Shown here one piece after another: positions 8,058-17,128 of a stretch of DNA of 64,000 nucleotides. The notes below the pieces were generated by a model. It made no database searches, was not told the DNA's origin, and worked only from the letters and a program-made list of their open reading frames with translations. How positions within the stretch are numbered: the first letter of the stretch is position 1; each line of letters opens with the position of its first letter. Where the stretch lies: NCBI GenBank assembly GCA_963170155.1, contig CAUJGP010000022.1, positions 23,231 to 87,230 of the forward strand, read 5' to 3'. Both the position numbers and the translations under genes were made by a program. This DNA is from Bdellovibrionota bacterium. GTDB lineage: Bacteria > Bdellovibrionota > Bdellovibrionia > Bdellovibrionales > Bdellovibrionaceae.

Positions 8058-11000
8058 ATGAATAAGGATTATTTAAAAAAGATGCACCATTTTTTTAAAA
8101 GTGTCTTATGGAAAAAGAATTATTGTTTTATCCGTTTTTCATTCTTTCTCTCCCTTACTTTTATTCTTCTCTTTCAAAACTGCAGTTACGTCGGAAATTT
8201 TTCACTCCACGAATCCAATTCTCTAGCAAGTCTTTTTGATCCCTCAGCACGCCACTCGGGCTCAGGCACAGGAACGACCTATGATGGTAAGTTAACGCTT
8301 CATTTGATTAACCCTCCGTCGTCTCCTCATCATGATCTCAATCTTAATATCGGAATCGGGGGCAATGTCACAACTATTCGTTACAAGTGGGGCCCTGTCG
8401 ATTCTACTCATTGCAGTGATCCCTTTAACTACAGCTCTAGCATTTCGGCAACTTTGGGCATTCAAGATTCACTTGTTGGTCTTCCTGATGGTCCATCACT
8501 GATTTGCGTGGTGGGAGGGAATGATCAAGGAGACTTTATCCCTTTCACTGAAGCTGTGAGTTGGACATGGATCCAAGACTCAATGGTTTTCGCTTCAATC
8601 AAAGAACAAGATCAATCTTATTTTAAAAACTCCTCAACCGCCACATGGACTATCACTCTCTCTCAAGTTAAACCTTATGATGTTAAAATTTACTTTTCAA
8701 CCCATGGAACAGCTCTCTATGGAGTTGATTTTCACCTGATAAAAAATGCTCAGGTGAAAATCCCCGAGCAAACTCCTCACTTGGAAGGAATAATCACTGT
8801 TCCTGCGGGAACTCAAGAATCAAAAATACAATTATCACTTGTTGATAATGCTAACGCCTTTCAAACCCCTCAAAACCTGTACCTTCATCTTTGGAAAAGT
8901 GAAGCCTCAAGCGTGATCTTTGGTAAGAAATCCCTCGCCAGAACTTTAATTAAGGATCCCCAAACTGAAGATCTCAAGCCTCAAGCGATGTCTCTTTATT
9001 CCGGCCCCAATGCCTCTTGTTTCATCGACAAACACAATCGTTTGTTTTGTTGGGGTGATAATAAAAATGGTTTATTCACTCAAGGGGATAAGACCTCTCT
9101 TTTTATCAATAATCCCCTCCAAGTAAATCCTGGGGAACACTACAAACAAGTCAGCCTCAGCAATCGTCATGCCTGTGGGATCAACCTTGAAGATAAACTG
9201 AGATGCTGGGGCCTGACTGAAGGAGGGGTCATTGGTAACGGACTCATCACTAACAATTTCACGCCTCCACAAACAATTGACAGTCAGTACAAATATCAAA
9301 TCGTTTCTGTCGGTGATTCTCATACATGTGCCATCACCCAAGACAGTGACTTAAAGTGCTGGGGATTTCGGTATGTAGCAGGTTGCAATTCAGCGGATTG
9401 TAAAATTTCTGTTCCGCAAGTCTTGCACTCAGGTTTAAAATTCAAATCTTTGGCCTCGTATAATGGTTCTTCCTGCGCCATCACTCTCTCCGATAAACTT
9501 TACTGCTGGGGAGACAATGGAGCCAAAAGACTGGGAATTCCTCCTGATGCGAGCCACACTGTCACACGAACATCGACCCCTCTTCCTGTTGATCATGAAA
9601 CAAATTATTGGAAACTTGCAGAGGGAACAGAGCCTTGTGCCATAACTACAAAGGGTCAGTTAAAATGCTGGGGCAATGGTATCATGAGCAGCACATACAG
9701 TCATAATAATGCCACTTCGGATATCATTCACCCTTCTGAATTCATTCCTGAACAGCCCTCTCCTGTTGACATGAAAGAGTCCTATCAACACTTTTCCACT
9801 GGCTCCATCAATTGCGGAATAACCACCACTCATAAGCTGCGTTGTTGGCTTAAAGGTTCTCCATCCTCTAACAATTTGTCCCTCTTTGACGATACGAACT
9901 CTTTAGATCGTGAAACCTGGGACAAAGCCAGACCCCATGACATCACTCTCTCAGGAGAAAATATTGTTGATGTCACAACGGGTCCTCATCATAGCTGCTA
10001 TTTAACAGATAAAAATATTATAAAATGTTTTGGTTTGATTGGAGATCAACCCCTCAAAAACACCTCTCCCCCTCCCATTCTCGAGCGATCAGACTTCACT
10101 CAAGTCTCCTTATCCTCTTATTCCAATATTTGTGGACTCATCAAAAATGGAGATCGAATTTGCTGGGGAAGAAATTCCAGCGGACTTTTAGGTGATGGAA
10201 GCAATTTAGAGAAAAACACGCCTACTTATATCACGAGTCCCACACCTCTACAGGACCTCAGCTTGCATTCATCTGGCCATGCCTGTGCGATCGACAAGAA
10301 TCAAGATCTTTACTGCTGGGGACACAACTATAGTTATCAAGCCGGTCCTCGCTCCACCTATAAAGACACCGAAGTCTTAAAGCCAAGGCTGATCTTTCAG
10401 GATAAAAAATTCTTAAGTTTTTCAATCTACCATAACACGACTTGTGCAATCGACACTCAATTTAGTTTATGGTGCTTTGGAGAAGGGTCAGGAAAGCAAT
10501 TTAATGATCAAGCTCTTGTCGCCAATCACCCTCAGCATTTAGACCCCACCACAAAATATCTTCAAGTTTCAATCAATGACCGCGCCATTTGTGGAATTAC
10601 AACCCATCATCAACTCAAATGCTGGGGAACATCCGTTAGCGGAGCGATACCGACGTCGACTCCTTTTGAAACCTCTTTCATATCCTCACCCACAGTGATT
10701 GATGCAGCAACTCAATATCAATCGGTTTCCTTAAGCCAATACTCCGGTTGTGCTTTAACCATGGATCAGACAATGAAGTGTTGGGGTTGGGCAATGCTGG
10801 GATTAAAGATATTCAACTCACGAAATGATTTTTCTCTTCCTTTCGCCATTGATCCCAAAACAAAATACAAAAAAGTATTTACTAAGGACAGTACCATCTG
10901 TGGCCTCGATAAAGACGATCAACTGAGATGCCTGACTAAAGAGCGTAGCCACTTCAATATTTCTCGTTATCAAAAAATAGAAGGATCTGATTTTTCTATT

Positions 11001-11165
11001 GTTAATCCAGGTGAAAAGTACCGAGACATGGATTCCTCATTCTCTTATCTCTGTACCATCAACATTAAGGGACAGCTCCAATGTTGGGGTTCAAACCTCA
11101 ACTCAGGAAATGACCTTTTAGGATTAAGAACCACCATTTTTGGTTTCAGCGAAATTATTTACTAA
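8058..11165 (+). CDS. Large lipoprotein with Calx-beta domain and 14 RCC1-like repeats
   Basis: The 1035-residue exported protein has a hydrophobic signal segment ending LLFQNCS, so the first Cys of the mature form is probably lipidated. Residues of about 170-300 (GTALYGVDFHL, ITVPAGTQ) look like a Calx-beta domain. From about residue 310 to the end there are 14 repeats of the RCC1 propeller type, each with a C-x9-C pair followed by W/F and G in most copies (for example CGINLEDKLRCWG). Fourteen blades would make two seven-bladed propellers. Function is unknown; RCC1 propellers commonly bind proteins. The final 11 bases overlap the 3' end of lysS on the other strand. Confidence 0.8.
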   Translation: MNKDYLKKMHHFFKSVLWKKNYCFIRFSFFLSLTFILLFQNCSYVGNFSLHESNSLASLFDPSARHSGSGTGTTYDGKLTLHLINPPSSPHHDLNLNIGIGGNVTTIRYKWGPVDSTHCSDPFNYSSSISATLGIQDSLVGLPDGPSLICVVGGNDQGDFIPFTEAVSWTWIQDSMVFASIKEQDQSYFKNSSTATWTITLSQVKPYDVKIYFSTHGTALYGVDFHLIKNAQVKIPEQTPHLEGIITVPAGTQESKIQLSLVDNANAFQTPQNLYLHLWKSEASSVIFGKKSLARTLIKDPQTEDLKPQAMSLYSGPNASCFIDKHNRLFCWGDNKNGLFTQGDKTSLFINNPLQVNPGEHYKQVSLSNRHACGINLEDKLRCWGLTEGGVIGNGLITNNFTPPQTIDSQYKYQIVSVGDSHTCAITQDSDLKCWGFRYVAGCNSADCKISVPQVLHSGLKFKSLASYNGSSCAITLSDKLYCWGDNGAKRLGIPPDASHTVTRTSTPLPVDHETNYWKLAEGTEPCAITTKGQLKCWGNGIMSSTYSHNNATSDIIHPSEFIPEQPSPVDMKESYQHFSTGSINCGITTTHKLRCWLKGSPSSNNLSLFDDTNSLDRETWDKARPHDITLSGENIVDVTTGPHHSCYLTDKNIIKCFGLIGDQPLKNTSPPPILERSDFTQVSLSSYSNICGLIKNGDRICWGRNSSGLLGDGSNLEKNTPTYITSPTPLQDLSLHSSGHACAIDKNQDLYCWGHNYSYQAGPRSTYKDTEVLKPRLIFQDKKFLSFSIYHNTTCAIDTQFSLWCFGEGSGKQFNDQALVANHPQHLDPTTKYLQVSINDRAICGITTHHQLKCWGTSVSGAIPTSTPFETSFISSPTVIDAATQYQSVSLSQYSGCALTMDQTMKCWGWAMLGLKIFNSRNDFSLPFAIDPKTKYKKVFTKDSTICGLDKDDQLRCLTKERSHFNISRYQKIEGSDFSIVNPGEKYRDMDSSFSYLCTINIKGQLQCWGSNLNSGNDLLGLRTTIFGFSEIIY
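9000..11110 (+). repeat. 14 tandem RCC1-like propeller blades (protein repeats)
   Basis: Fourteen cysteine-pair motifs, from the codon at 9018 to the one at 11082, recur about every 45-55 residues. Each has C-x9-C with a hydrophobic residue after the first Cys, and most continue WG or FG. The blades are diverged at DNA level, so this is not a recent tandem duplication. Confidence 0.75.
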
Positions 11166-12633
11166 ATCGCATCGTCGGAAAAAATAAAATATCACGAATA
11201 GAGTGGCAATCTGTGAGAATCATCACAATGCGTTCAACACCCAAACCCACTCCGCCAGCGGGAGGCATACCCACTTCAATAGCATGAATAAAATCATCAT
11301 CCATTGGCTGGGCCTCTTCATCGACTAAGCGCTTGGCTTCTTGCTCTTTCAAACGAAGAAGTTGATCCTCAGGATCATTCAACTCACTGTAAGCATTGCC
11401 AATCTCCATCCCGGCCACAAAAGGCTCAAAGCGCTCCACCAACCCAACTTGTCTTCGATGGGCCTTTGTCAAAGGAGAGATTTCAACGGGATGATCCATT
11501 ACAAAAGTCGGCTGCCACAAATGCTCCTCCACTGTTCGTTCAAACAGCTCCATGAGCATTTCTCCCTTGCTAGAAGGCTTCTTCAAATCAGATCCTTTTT
11601 GCTTCAGCATCTTAAATAAATTTTCTTCGTCGATTGTGTTTGGCTCCACTTGAGCGTATTCACGCAATCCATCATAAACCGTCAAGCGCCGCCAAGGGGG
11701 TGTGAAATCCACCTCTTTACCTTGATACATGACTTTCATGCTCCCGGTGATCTTCAATGCCAACTGAGAAACTAATTCTTCAAATTGTTTAAGCTGATAT
11801 TCATAATCAGTAAAGGCCTCATACCATTCCAACATCGTGAATTCCGGATTGTGAGAACGATCAATGCCTTCATTACGAAAATTCTTTCCTATTTCATAAA
11901 CTTTTTCAAACCCTCCGACAATCAAGCGCTTGAGATAAAGCTCCGGAGAAATTTTAAGAAACAATTTCATGTCTAAAGCTCTATGATGAGTTTGAAAGGG
12001 ATGAGCCGCTGCGCCACCGTAAAGAGGTTGAAGAACCGGAGTTTCCACTTCCAAAAATCCCCGTGCATCCAAAAAGCTGCGAATTTCTCGAATAATCTTT
12101 GATCGAGTCTCAAAAACCTTTCGAGTTTCTGGATTTGCAATCAAATCCAAGTGACGATGACGGTATTTAATTTCAACATCCGCGATCCCGTGATATTTCT
12201 CTGGAAGCACCTCTAAACTTTTACAAAGCATTTGAAGGCCTTTGCAATGAATTGAGGTCTCTCCTTTCTTTGTCTTGAAAACAAAACCTTCAATACCAAC
12301 AATATCGCCAATATCCAAATTAAAGAAAACGTCTTGGTCCTCTTTTGATAACTCTTCAACCCGCAAGTAACCTTGAAGAGAACCTGATTGGTCTTGAATA
12401 TTAAAGAAAGCGGCTTTTCCCATAGGTCGCTTGGTCATAAGACGACCCGCTAATTTAAAATGGGTTTCAGGGCGAGTCTCCCCTTCCTTTAGAACAGCAT
12501 CGTAGTCTTTTAACAAAGAGGCAATGGATGCGGTTTTGTCAAAGCTATAGGGATACGGGTTAATTCCTAACCGACGAAGCTCATGAAGTTTTTTTCTCTT
12601 CTCAGCCTTAATTGGATTCTCATTTTCGCTCAT
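11155..12633 (-). CDS. lysS: Lysyl-tRNA synthetase, class II
   Basis: The 492-residue class II synthetase charges tRNA-Lys. An OB-fold anticodon-binding domain lies near residues 60-160 (LAGRLMTKRPMGKAAFFNIQD). The catalytic core has motif 2 (FRNEGIDRSHNPEFTMLEWY) and motif 3 (GVGLGVERIVMILTD), and ends LFFPTMRF. The length fits bacterial LysS. It lies 40 bases downstream of the aldolase gene on the same strand and may be co-transcribed with it. Its 3' end overlaps the RCC1-like gene by 11 bases in convergent orientation. Confidence 0.97.
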   Translation of the reverse strand: MSENENPIKAEKRKKLHELRRLGINPYPYSFDKTASIASLLKDYDAVLKEGETRPETHFKLAGRLMTKRPMGKAAFFNIQDQSGSLQGYLRVEELSKEDQDVFFNLDIGDIVGIEGFVFKTKKGETSIHCKGLQMLCKSLEVLPEKYHGIADVEIKYRHRHLDLIANPETRKVFETRSKIIREIRSFLDARGFLEVETPVLQPLYGGAAAHPFQTHHRALDMKLFLKISPELYLKRLIVGGFEKVYEIGKNFRNEGIDRSHNPEFTMLEWYEAFTDYEYQLKQFEELVSQLALKITGSMKVMYQGKEVDFTPPWRRLTVYDGLREYAQVEPNTIDEENLFKMLKQKGSDLKKPSSKGEMLMELFERTVEEHLWQPTFVMDHPVEISPLTKAHRRQVGLVERFEPFVAGMEIGNAYSELNDPEDQLLRLKEQEAKRLVDEEAQPMDDDFIHAIEVGMPPAGGVGLGVERIVMILTDCHSIRDILFFPTMRFSK

Positions 12634-12673
12634 TCATACCTCACTTCAATACATCAATATCAACCCGTTCAAT

Positions 12674-13600
12674 TTAGTTCAAAGGGCGACCGGCAAAAGT
12701 TTCCATCACTTCTTTTAAAAGAGCAAGGGCCTCTTTTTTAGGCCGTTGAAAAGCATTTCTTCCCATAATGCTTCCAAAAGCACCACCACGAGCCAGCTCA
12801 TGCACTTCCTGTAAAAGATCAGCTGTGGATTGGACCTCTCCGCCAGAAAAAATCAAAATTCGCCTTCCACTAAAAGTGGATTGAACCACATGTCGCACGC
12901 GATCAGCAAGAGTCCTGACTTTGATTCCATTATCTAAATATATTTTTTGAGTTCTCTCATTTTGAATATGAGCCTTCGGTGGCTTAACCTTAATAATATG
13001 AGCCCCTAATTGAGCGGCCAGGTGAGCGGCATACGCAACCACATCAATGGCGGTTTCATCTTCTTTTGAGAGTTGCTCTCCACGCGGATAAGACCAGGCG
13101 ACAACGAGTAATCCCGCTTTGCGCGCTTCTCTTGCTAGTTGTGCAAAAATTTCATACATGGGTTTTCTCTCCGCACTTCCAGGGTAAAGAGTGAATCCAA
13201 TGCCTACACATCCCAAGCGAAGAGCGTCTTCCACACAAGCAATCACTGCTGAATGAGGCACTTTACTTTCATACAACAAATCAGAGTGGTTCACCTTCAA
13301 AATTAAAGGAATTTCCCCTGCGTAATCGCGGGCGCAAACCTCCAAAGCGCCAAGGGGTGCGGCATAAGCATTACACCCAGCTTCAATGGCAAGTTCGAGG
13401 TGATAAGAAGGGTCATAACCATCAGGGTTTTTAGCAAAACTTTTGGCAGGGCCATGCTCAAAGCCTTGATCCACAGGAAGAATGAGGAGTTTTCCACTCC
13501 CTCTCAAGAGACCATGATTGAGAACTCGAGCTAAATTGGTCAGAACACCTATATTATCAGCCCCATACCAACTTAATATTTCACGCACTCTTGGACTCAT
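12674..13600 (-). CDS. fbaB: Class I fructose-bisphosphate aldolase, DhnA/FbaB family
   Basis: This 308-residue TIM-barrel aldolase splits fructose 1,6-bisphosphate through a lysine Schiff base in glycolysis and gluconeogenesis. The N-terminal LILPVDQGFEHGP motif, NPDGYDPSYHLELAIEAG, and IIKVKPPK with the probable Schiff-base Lys identify the DhnA-type family. The FSGGEV and GRNAFQRP segments form the phosphate site. It precedes lysS on the same strand and is divergent from the Nfu gene at 14039. Confidence 0.92.
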   Translation of the reverse strand: MSPRVREILSWYGADNIGVLTNLARVLNHGLLRGSGKLLILPVDQGFEHGPAKSFAKNPDGYDPSYHLELAIEAGCNAYAAPLGALEVCARDYAGEIPLILKVNHSDLLYESKVPHSAVIACVEDALRLGCVGIGFTLYPGSAERKPMYEIFAQLAREARKAGLLVVAWSYPRGEQLSKEDETAIDVVAYAAHLAAQLGAHIIKVKPPKAHIQNERTQKIYLDNGIKVRTLADRVRHVVQSTFSGRRILIFSGGEVQSTADLLQEVHELARGGAFGSIMGRNAFQRPKKEALALLKEVMETFAGRPLN

Positions 13601-14038
13601 AATCCGCCTCTATTCCTTCTTTATTTCTCTCTTTTTTAATTTAACGGTATCGATTCCATTAATTCACCTTCAGCGCAAAAATCAAGGAATCTGTCAGTCT
13701 TGCCTATAAACCACTCCTTTTTAAGTTCATCTCTCACGACGAACCCCTTTTGAATCCTTCTCATTATCAAAACGAATCCATAAAAGAAACTCTATCGTTT
13801 TTTTCATTTTTTATTGGTGTGTGCAAAAGGCTCTCATTGAATTTTATTTGTATCCATTTCTGGAGCTCAACCACAAATATAAAAAGAGGATTTTTATATT
13901 TACAATTGACGAATATTCAGGCATTTATAGAGAGGTTAAATTAACATATCGAACCTTGCTAACAGAAATAAAAAATAGAATACATAGAATAAAATAACTG
14001 GATAAATAAGCCCAGCAAGACACAGGAGAATCAGACCT
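13601..14038. other. Divergent intergenic region, aldolase / Nfu
   Basis: This 438-base AT-rich region contains promoters for two divergent genes. Short frames inside it lack a ribosome site and any recognisable protein character. An 11-bp perfect AT inverted repeat lies at 13875-13901. An AGGAG site (14024-14028) precedes the Nfu start. Confidence 0.5.
13875..13901. repeat. Perfect 11-bp AT-only inverted repeat
   Basis: AAATATAAAAA (13875-13885) and TTTTTATATTT (13891-13901) flank GAGGA. It could be an operator or a weak stem-loop between divergent genes. A/T composition makes a chance match more likely than for a GC-containing repeat. Confidence 0.4.
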
Positions 14039-14608
14039 ATGAGCGCAACCCCAACACGAGAGCCAATCGTTCAATTTGAACAAACGCCCAACCCTCAAGT
14101 TTATAAGTTTTCCTGGGGACAAAAAATTACAGATCAAACTCTCGCCTGCATGAATAGTGACGAAGCTTCGACTTCTCCTCTGGCTTCAAAGATTTTTGGA
14201 TTTCCCTGGGCACAATCCGTTTTTATTGGAACAGACTTTATAACCGTAGAAAAACAAGATTGGGTTAGCTGGGAAGTTCTCGCCGAACCTTTAGCCCATC
14301 TCATTGAAGAGCATTTAGAACAAGGAGAGCCGATCATTCTCAGTCAATCCTCTGAGACAACAGAAGGTGACAATGGTGAATCCTCAGAGCTTATAAATAA
14401 AATTAAATGGGTTCTTGAACATGAAATTCGTCCTGCTGTGGCTGTAGACGGAGGAGATGTTCAATATATCTCCTTCAACAATGGTTATCTTAAAATTGCC
14501 ATGAAAGGGGCTTGCTCTGGCTGCCCCAGCTCTCAAATCACCTTAAAGGAAGGAATCGAATCTCATCTCAAGTCACTCTTTCCAGAAGTCATTAGCGTAG
14601 GAATTTAA
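14039..14608 (+). CDS. Nfu-type iron-sulfur cluster scaffold/carrier protein
   Basis: The 189-residue protein has two domains. The N-terminal Nfu_N domain (about residues 9-95) begins FEQTPNPQVYKFSWG. The C-terminal NifU domain (about 115-189) carries VDGGDVQYISF and the cluster-binding ACSGCPSS (CxxC). Such proteins carry 4Fe-4S clusters to client enzymes in the cytoplasm. The arrangement matches the mitochondrial NFU1 type rather than E. coli NfuA, whose N-terminal domain is A-type. It is a monocistronic gene with an AGGAG site 10 bases upstream. Confidence 0.92.
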   Translation: MSATPTREPIVQFEQTPNPQVYKFSWGQKITDQTLACMNSDEASTSPLASKIFGFPWAQSVFIGTDFITVEKQDWVSWEVLAEPLAHLIEEHLEQGEPIILSQSSETTEGDNGESSELINKIKWVLEHEIRPAVAVDGGDVQYISFNNGYLKIAMKGACSGCPSSQITLKEGIESHLKSLFPEVISVGI

Positions 14609-14630
14609 AAAATATATCAATGCAAAACTC

Positions 14631-15299
14631 CTAATTGTTAGGAGCCCCAGCATCGATCCATTGTAATAAAAAGCTTTTCTCTTCAGCCGTAAGCTGTGGA
14701 GAGTTGACGGGAGGCATTGTATTGCCACTGACTCGAGTACGTAGATTATTGTTGGCTATGGCAGCAGAAATACTGGCATAGGTATCCAGACGAACATTCC
14801 GATTCACATGACAAGTAAAACACTTGCTCAAAAAAACATTCACTCGTAATGAAGTGAAATTAGGAGCTAAAGGCGTTGTCAGAGGTCCACCTCCTCCTGG
14901 GCTCGGAGCTTCGTTAAAGTTGGTGATCCAATCTTTTAATAAATTAATCTCTTCAAAGCTCAAAGGCTGACCGGGAGGCATCTCCGCCGTACTCACCAAT
15001 TGGTAGAGAGGCGATAAATCAGGTTCACCAGGAATAATCAAACGGGTTCTGAGCAGGTAATCCACATTGGCAATATCCGTAATGGGATCAGAACCAGGAA
15101 CAACATTGGCGTAAGCGGAATCCCCGGAATGACAAGCATTACAACGTTCCGCAATCAAATCCACAGATTTGGATTGCAAAATTGTTTGTGCCGAGACAAA
15201 TTCTCCACTGTTTACGATAGGCTTCTTGGAGCAGTTTTGAAAAAAAACTCCCATGATCACTAATAGTCCTGAAACGATCCCTAATTTTCTATAGCTCAT
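14631..15299 (-). CDS. Exported lipoprotein with two c-type haem motifs
   Basis: The 222-residue protein begins with a signal segment ending VFFQNCSKK, Cys23 being the likely lipidated residue. Two CxxCH motifs follow: CNACH (Cys53, Cys56, His57) and CFTCH (Cys160, Cys163, His164). Each is followed by MPPG or MPPV and then by an E-x-LL-x-WI segment, a pattern seen in Planctomycete-type cytochrome c domains, so it is probably a lipid-anchored dihaem protein. It is the last gene of a six-gene minus-strand run. Its redox partner is not identified. Confidence 0.75.
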   Translation of the reverse strand: MSYRKLGIVSGLLVIMGVFFQNCSKKPIVNSGEFVSAQTILQSKSVDLIAERCNACHSGDSAYANVVPGSDPITDIANVDYLLRTRLIIPGEPDLSPLYQLVSTAEMPPGQPLSFEEINLLKDWITNFNEAPSPGGGGPLTTPLAPNFTSLRVNVFLSKCFTCHVNRNVRLDTYASISAAIANNNLRTRVSGNTMPPVNSPQLTAEEKSFLLQWIDAGAPNN

Positions 15300-15386
15300 A
15301 CGAAAAACCTCAATTTTTATCTTATCCCTCTATATCGCGTTTTTAAACAATACTTCGTAAAATTAACAATCTGATTTGTTTGGTTT

Positions 15387-17054
15387 CTAATTGTTTTTAG
15401 CTCCTGACCTAATCCAAGATTCCACAATTAATGTGAGATCTTGAGTTAAAAACCCATCTAAAGGCATGGGTGTTATCGTTCCTGCGTTCGGAGCGTCTGG
15501 ATTCATTCTTCGGTACATTTTATGATTGTTAGGCGTTAAATTACCCGGGATAATGACTCCTTTGTTCACCATCTCTTGATAATCCGTCATATCGTAACCA
15601 CCTTGACGATCTAAGCTGTTATGGCAGCGAACGCAATTCATCTCCAAAATACCACCTGGATTCATAAGCTGAGCAAAAGTAATACTTCCATCTGGCGCAG
15701 GATTATAATCAGGAAGAGTGATGACAACACTCGACTGTGTCCCTAAGCTTCCTCCAAAAGGATCGGTGAGATTTAATGTTAATGTTTTTGTGACGTCATC
15801 CCTTAAGTCATCAGAAAAAATAATCTCCACATATTTTTTTGTCTCTCCCGGAAGAAAGGTCACATTCAATGATGAATTAAAGCGATAATCCCAATTAAAA
15901 CGACTCCTTCCACTGGCATCCAGAAGCCCTTTCGCCACATTTGCTTGAGCTTCATTGCCTGTCCTGCTGATAGTGACAGAAACAGGGCTCGAGTTATCTC
16001 CAACCAAACTAACCCCTAACTTATAAGGGGTCGCGTAGCCCAATTGAGATTCAGCAATTGTTACAGCAGAAGCATCAAATTGCACTTTGGGTGGCGGTGG
16101 AGGCTCGGACATCTCAACGATCTTGAGATCACCAATAGACAGAGAGATTTGATCTCCCTCTTCCATAGGTCCAAGAACCAGCATCGATCCACCTGAAATC
16201 ATAACTTCATTTTGTTTATAAACAGAAGCATCCACCCGTTGAAAAGTGTAGCTGTACCCAACAGGTCGTCCATTCATGAGAACATGTAAACCATTTAAAT
16301 TGAGACTTGAGCTCCCAGCTTTCAATTTGGGCATTTGAATCAAGTAACCAGTAGCTCCGGAAGGATTAGAGTATCCCGAAATAACAATGGATAACGAGGC
16401 ACCACCAGTGCTAGGCACAGGTTTTTCCGTCATTGCCAAAAGGTCTTGATCCAAATTAAAAGTCACAACCGTGCTATTGTAGGTGATGACATCAATAGCA
16501 GAACCATTCACGGTGATCCGCGATGGAGTCCCTTTGATGGCAGGAAAAGTTTTCTTGTTTGTCATAAACTGAGGGTTAAAAGAACGAGACGTAGTGGGGT
16601 CATCTGTGGGTGTGGAACCCGGCGTTTTGCAATTCGCTTTTTCAATTTGATAAGTCTTCCACTGACTCTTTAAATTATTAACAGCCTCAAGGTGATGCCC
16701 CCCTGTATAGGGAAAATTATGGGAGTCACTGACGGCCATGGATGAAATTTTATCAACTCCCAAAGATTGAAATGAAGCAAATGCGAGATTGGCATCAGGA
16801 TGAGCAAAGGTTCCTTTCCCTGGACCAGAAAAATGACAACTTGTACAATTCGTTTTTAAAAAGGAATGATATCCGAGAGAAAAGAGATCCAATTCCGATT
16901 GAGAGCAAACGTCCCCAAGCCCCGCAGAAGAATTCGACGACTTCTGGTAATTCTCATCATAGGTCATTTTACTTGAACTACAATTACTGTAGTTCAAGAG
17001 AATGACGGCTAAAAAAGTAAAGGGCCCGATCAAACGTAACCTTCGTGACCTCAT
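15387..17054 (-). CDS. Exported lipoprotein with Calx-beta domain and two c-type haem motifs
   Basis: This 555-residue protein has a signal segment with a probable lipobox Cys25 (NYSNCSSS). A first haem motif, CTSCH (Cys70, Cys73, His74), lies near the N-terminus and a second, CVRCH, about 80 residues from the end. Between them, around residues 330-450, a beta-rich segment (VTFLPGETKKYVEIIFSDD) resembles a Calx-beta domain. The end, PMPLDGFLTQDLTLIVESWIRSGA, again resembles Planctomycete-type cytochrome domains. It lies between the Tat-signal protein gene and the small dihaem lipoprotein gene and presumably works with them at the cell surface. Confidence 0.72.
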   Translation of the reverse strand: MRSRRLRLIGPFTFLAVILLNYSNCSSSKMTYDENYQKSSNSSAGLGDVCSQSELDLFSLGYHSFLKTNCTSCHFSGPGKGTFAHPDANLAFASFQSLGVDKISSMAVSDSHNFPYTGGHHLEAVNNLKSQWKTYQIEKANCKTPGSTPTDDPTTSRSFNPQFMTNKKTFPAIKGTPSRITVNGSAIDVITYNSTVVTFNLDQDLLAMTEKPVPSTGGASLSIVISGYSNPSGATGYLIQMPKLKAGSSSLNLNGLHVLMNGRPVGYSYTFQRVDASVYKQNEVMISGGSMLVLGPMEEGDQISLSIGDLKIVEMSEPPPPPKVQFDASAVTIAESQLGYATPYKLGVSLVGDNSSPVSVTISRTGNEAQANVAKGLLDASGRSRFNWDYRFNSSLNVTFLPGETKKYVEIIFSDDLRDDVTKTLTLNLTDPFGGSLGTQSSVVITLPDYNPAPDGSITFAQLMNPGGILEMNCVRCHNSLDRQGGYDMTDYQEMVNKGVIIPGNLTPNNHKMYRRMNPDAPNAGTITPMPLDGFLTQDLTLIVESWIRSGAKNN

Positions 17055-17128
17055 GGGATGACTCCTTCTCCACTTCTTCTCATCACTTCATAATTGGAGT
17101 GATTTCCAAAACATCCACCACGTTTTTA

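Noticed and set aside
13750..13944. 64-codon frame in the aldolase/Nfu intergenic region
   Set aside because: No ribosome site or recognisable protein features, and it crosses the AT inverted repeat.
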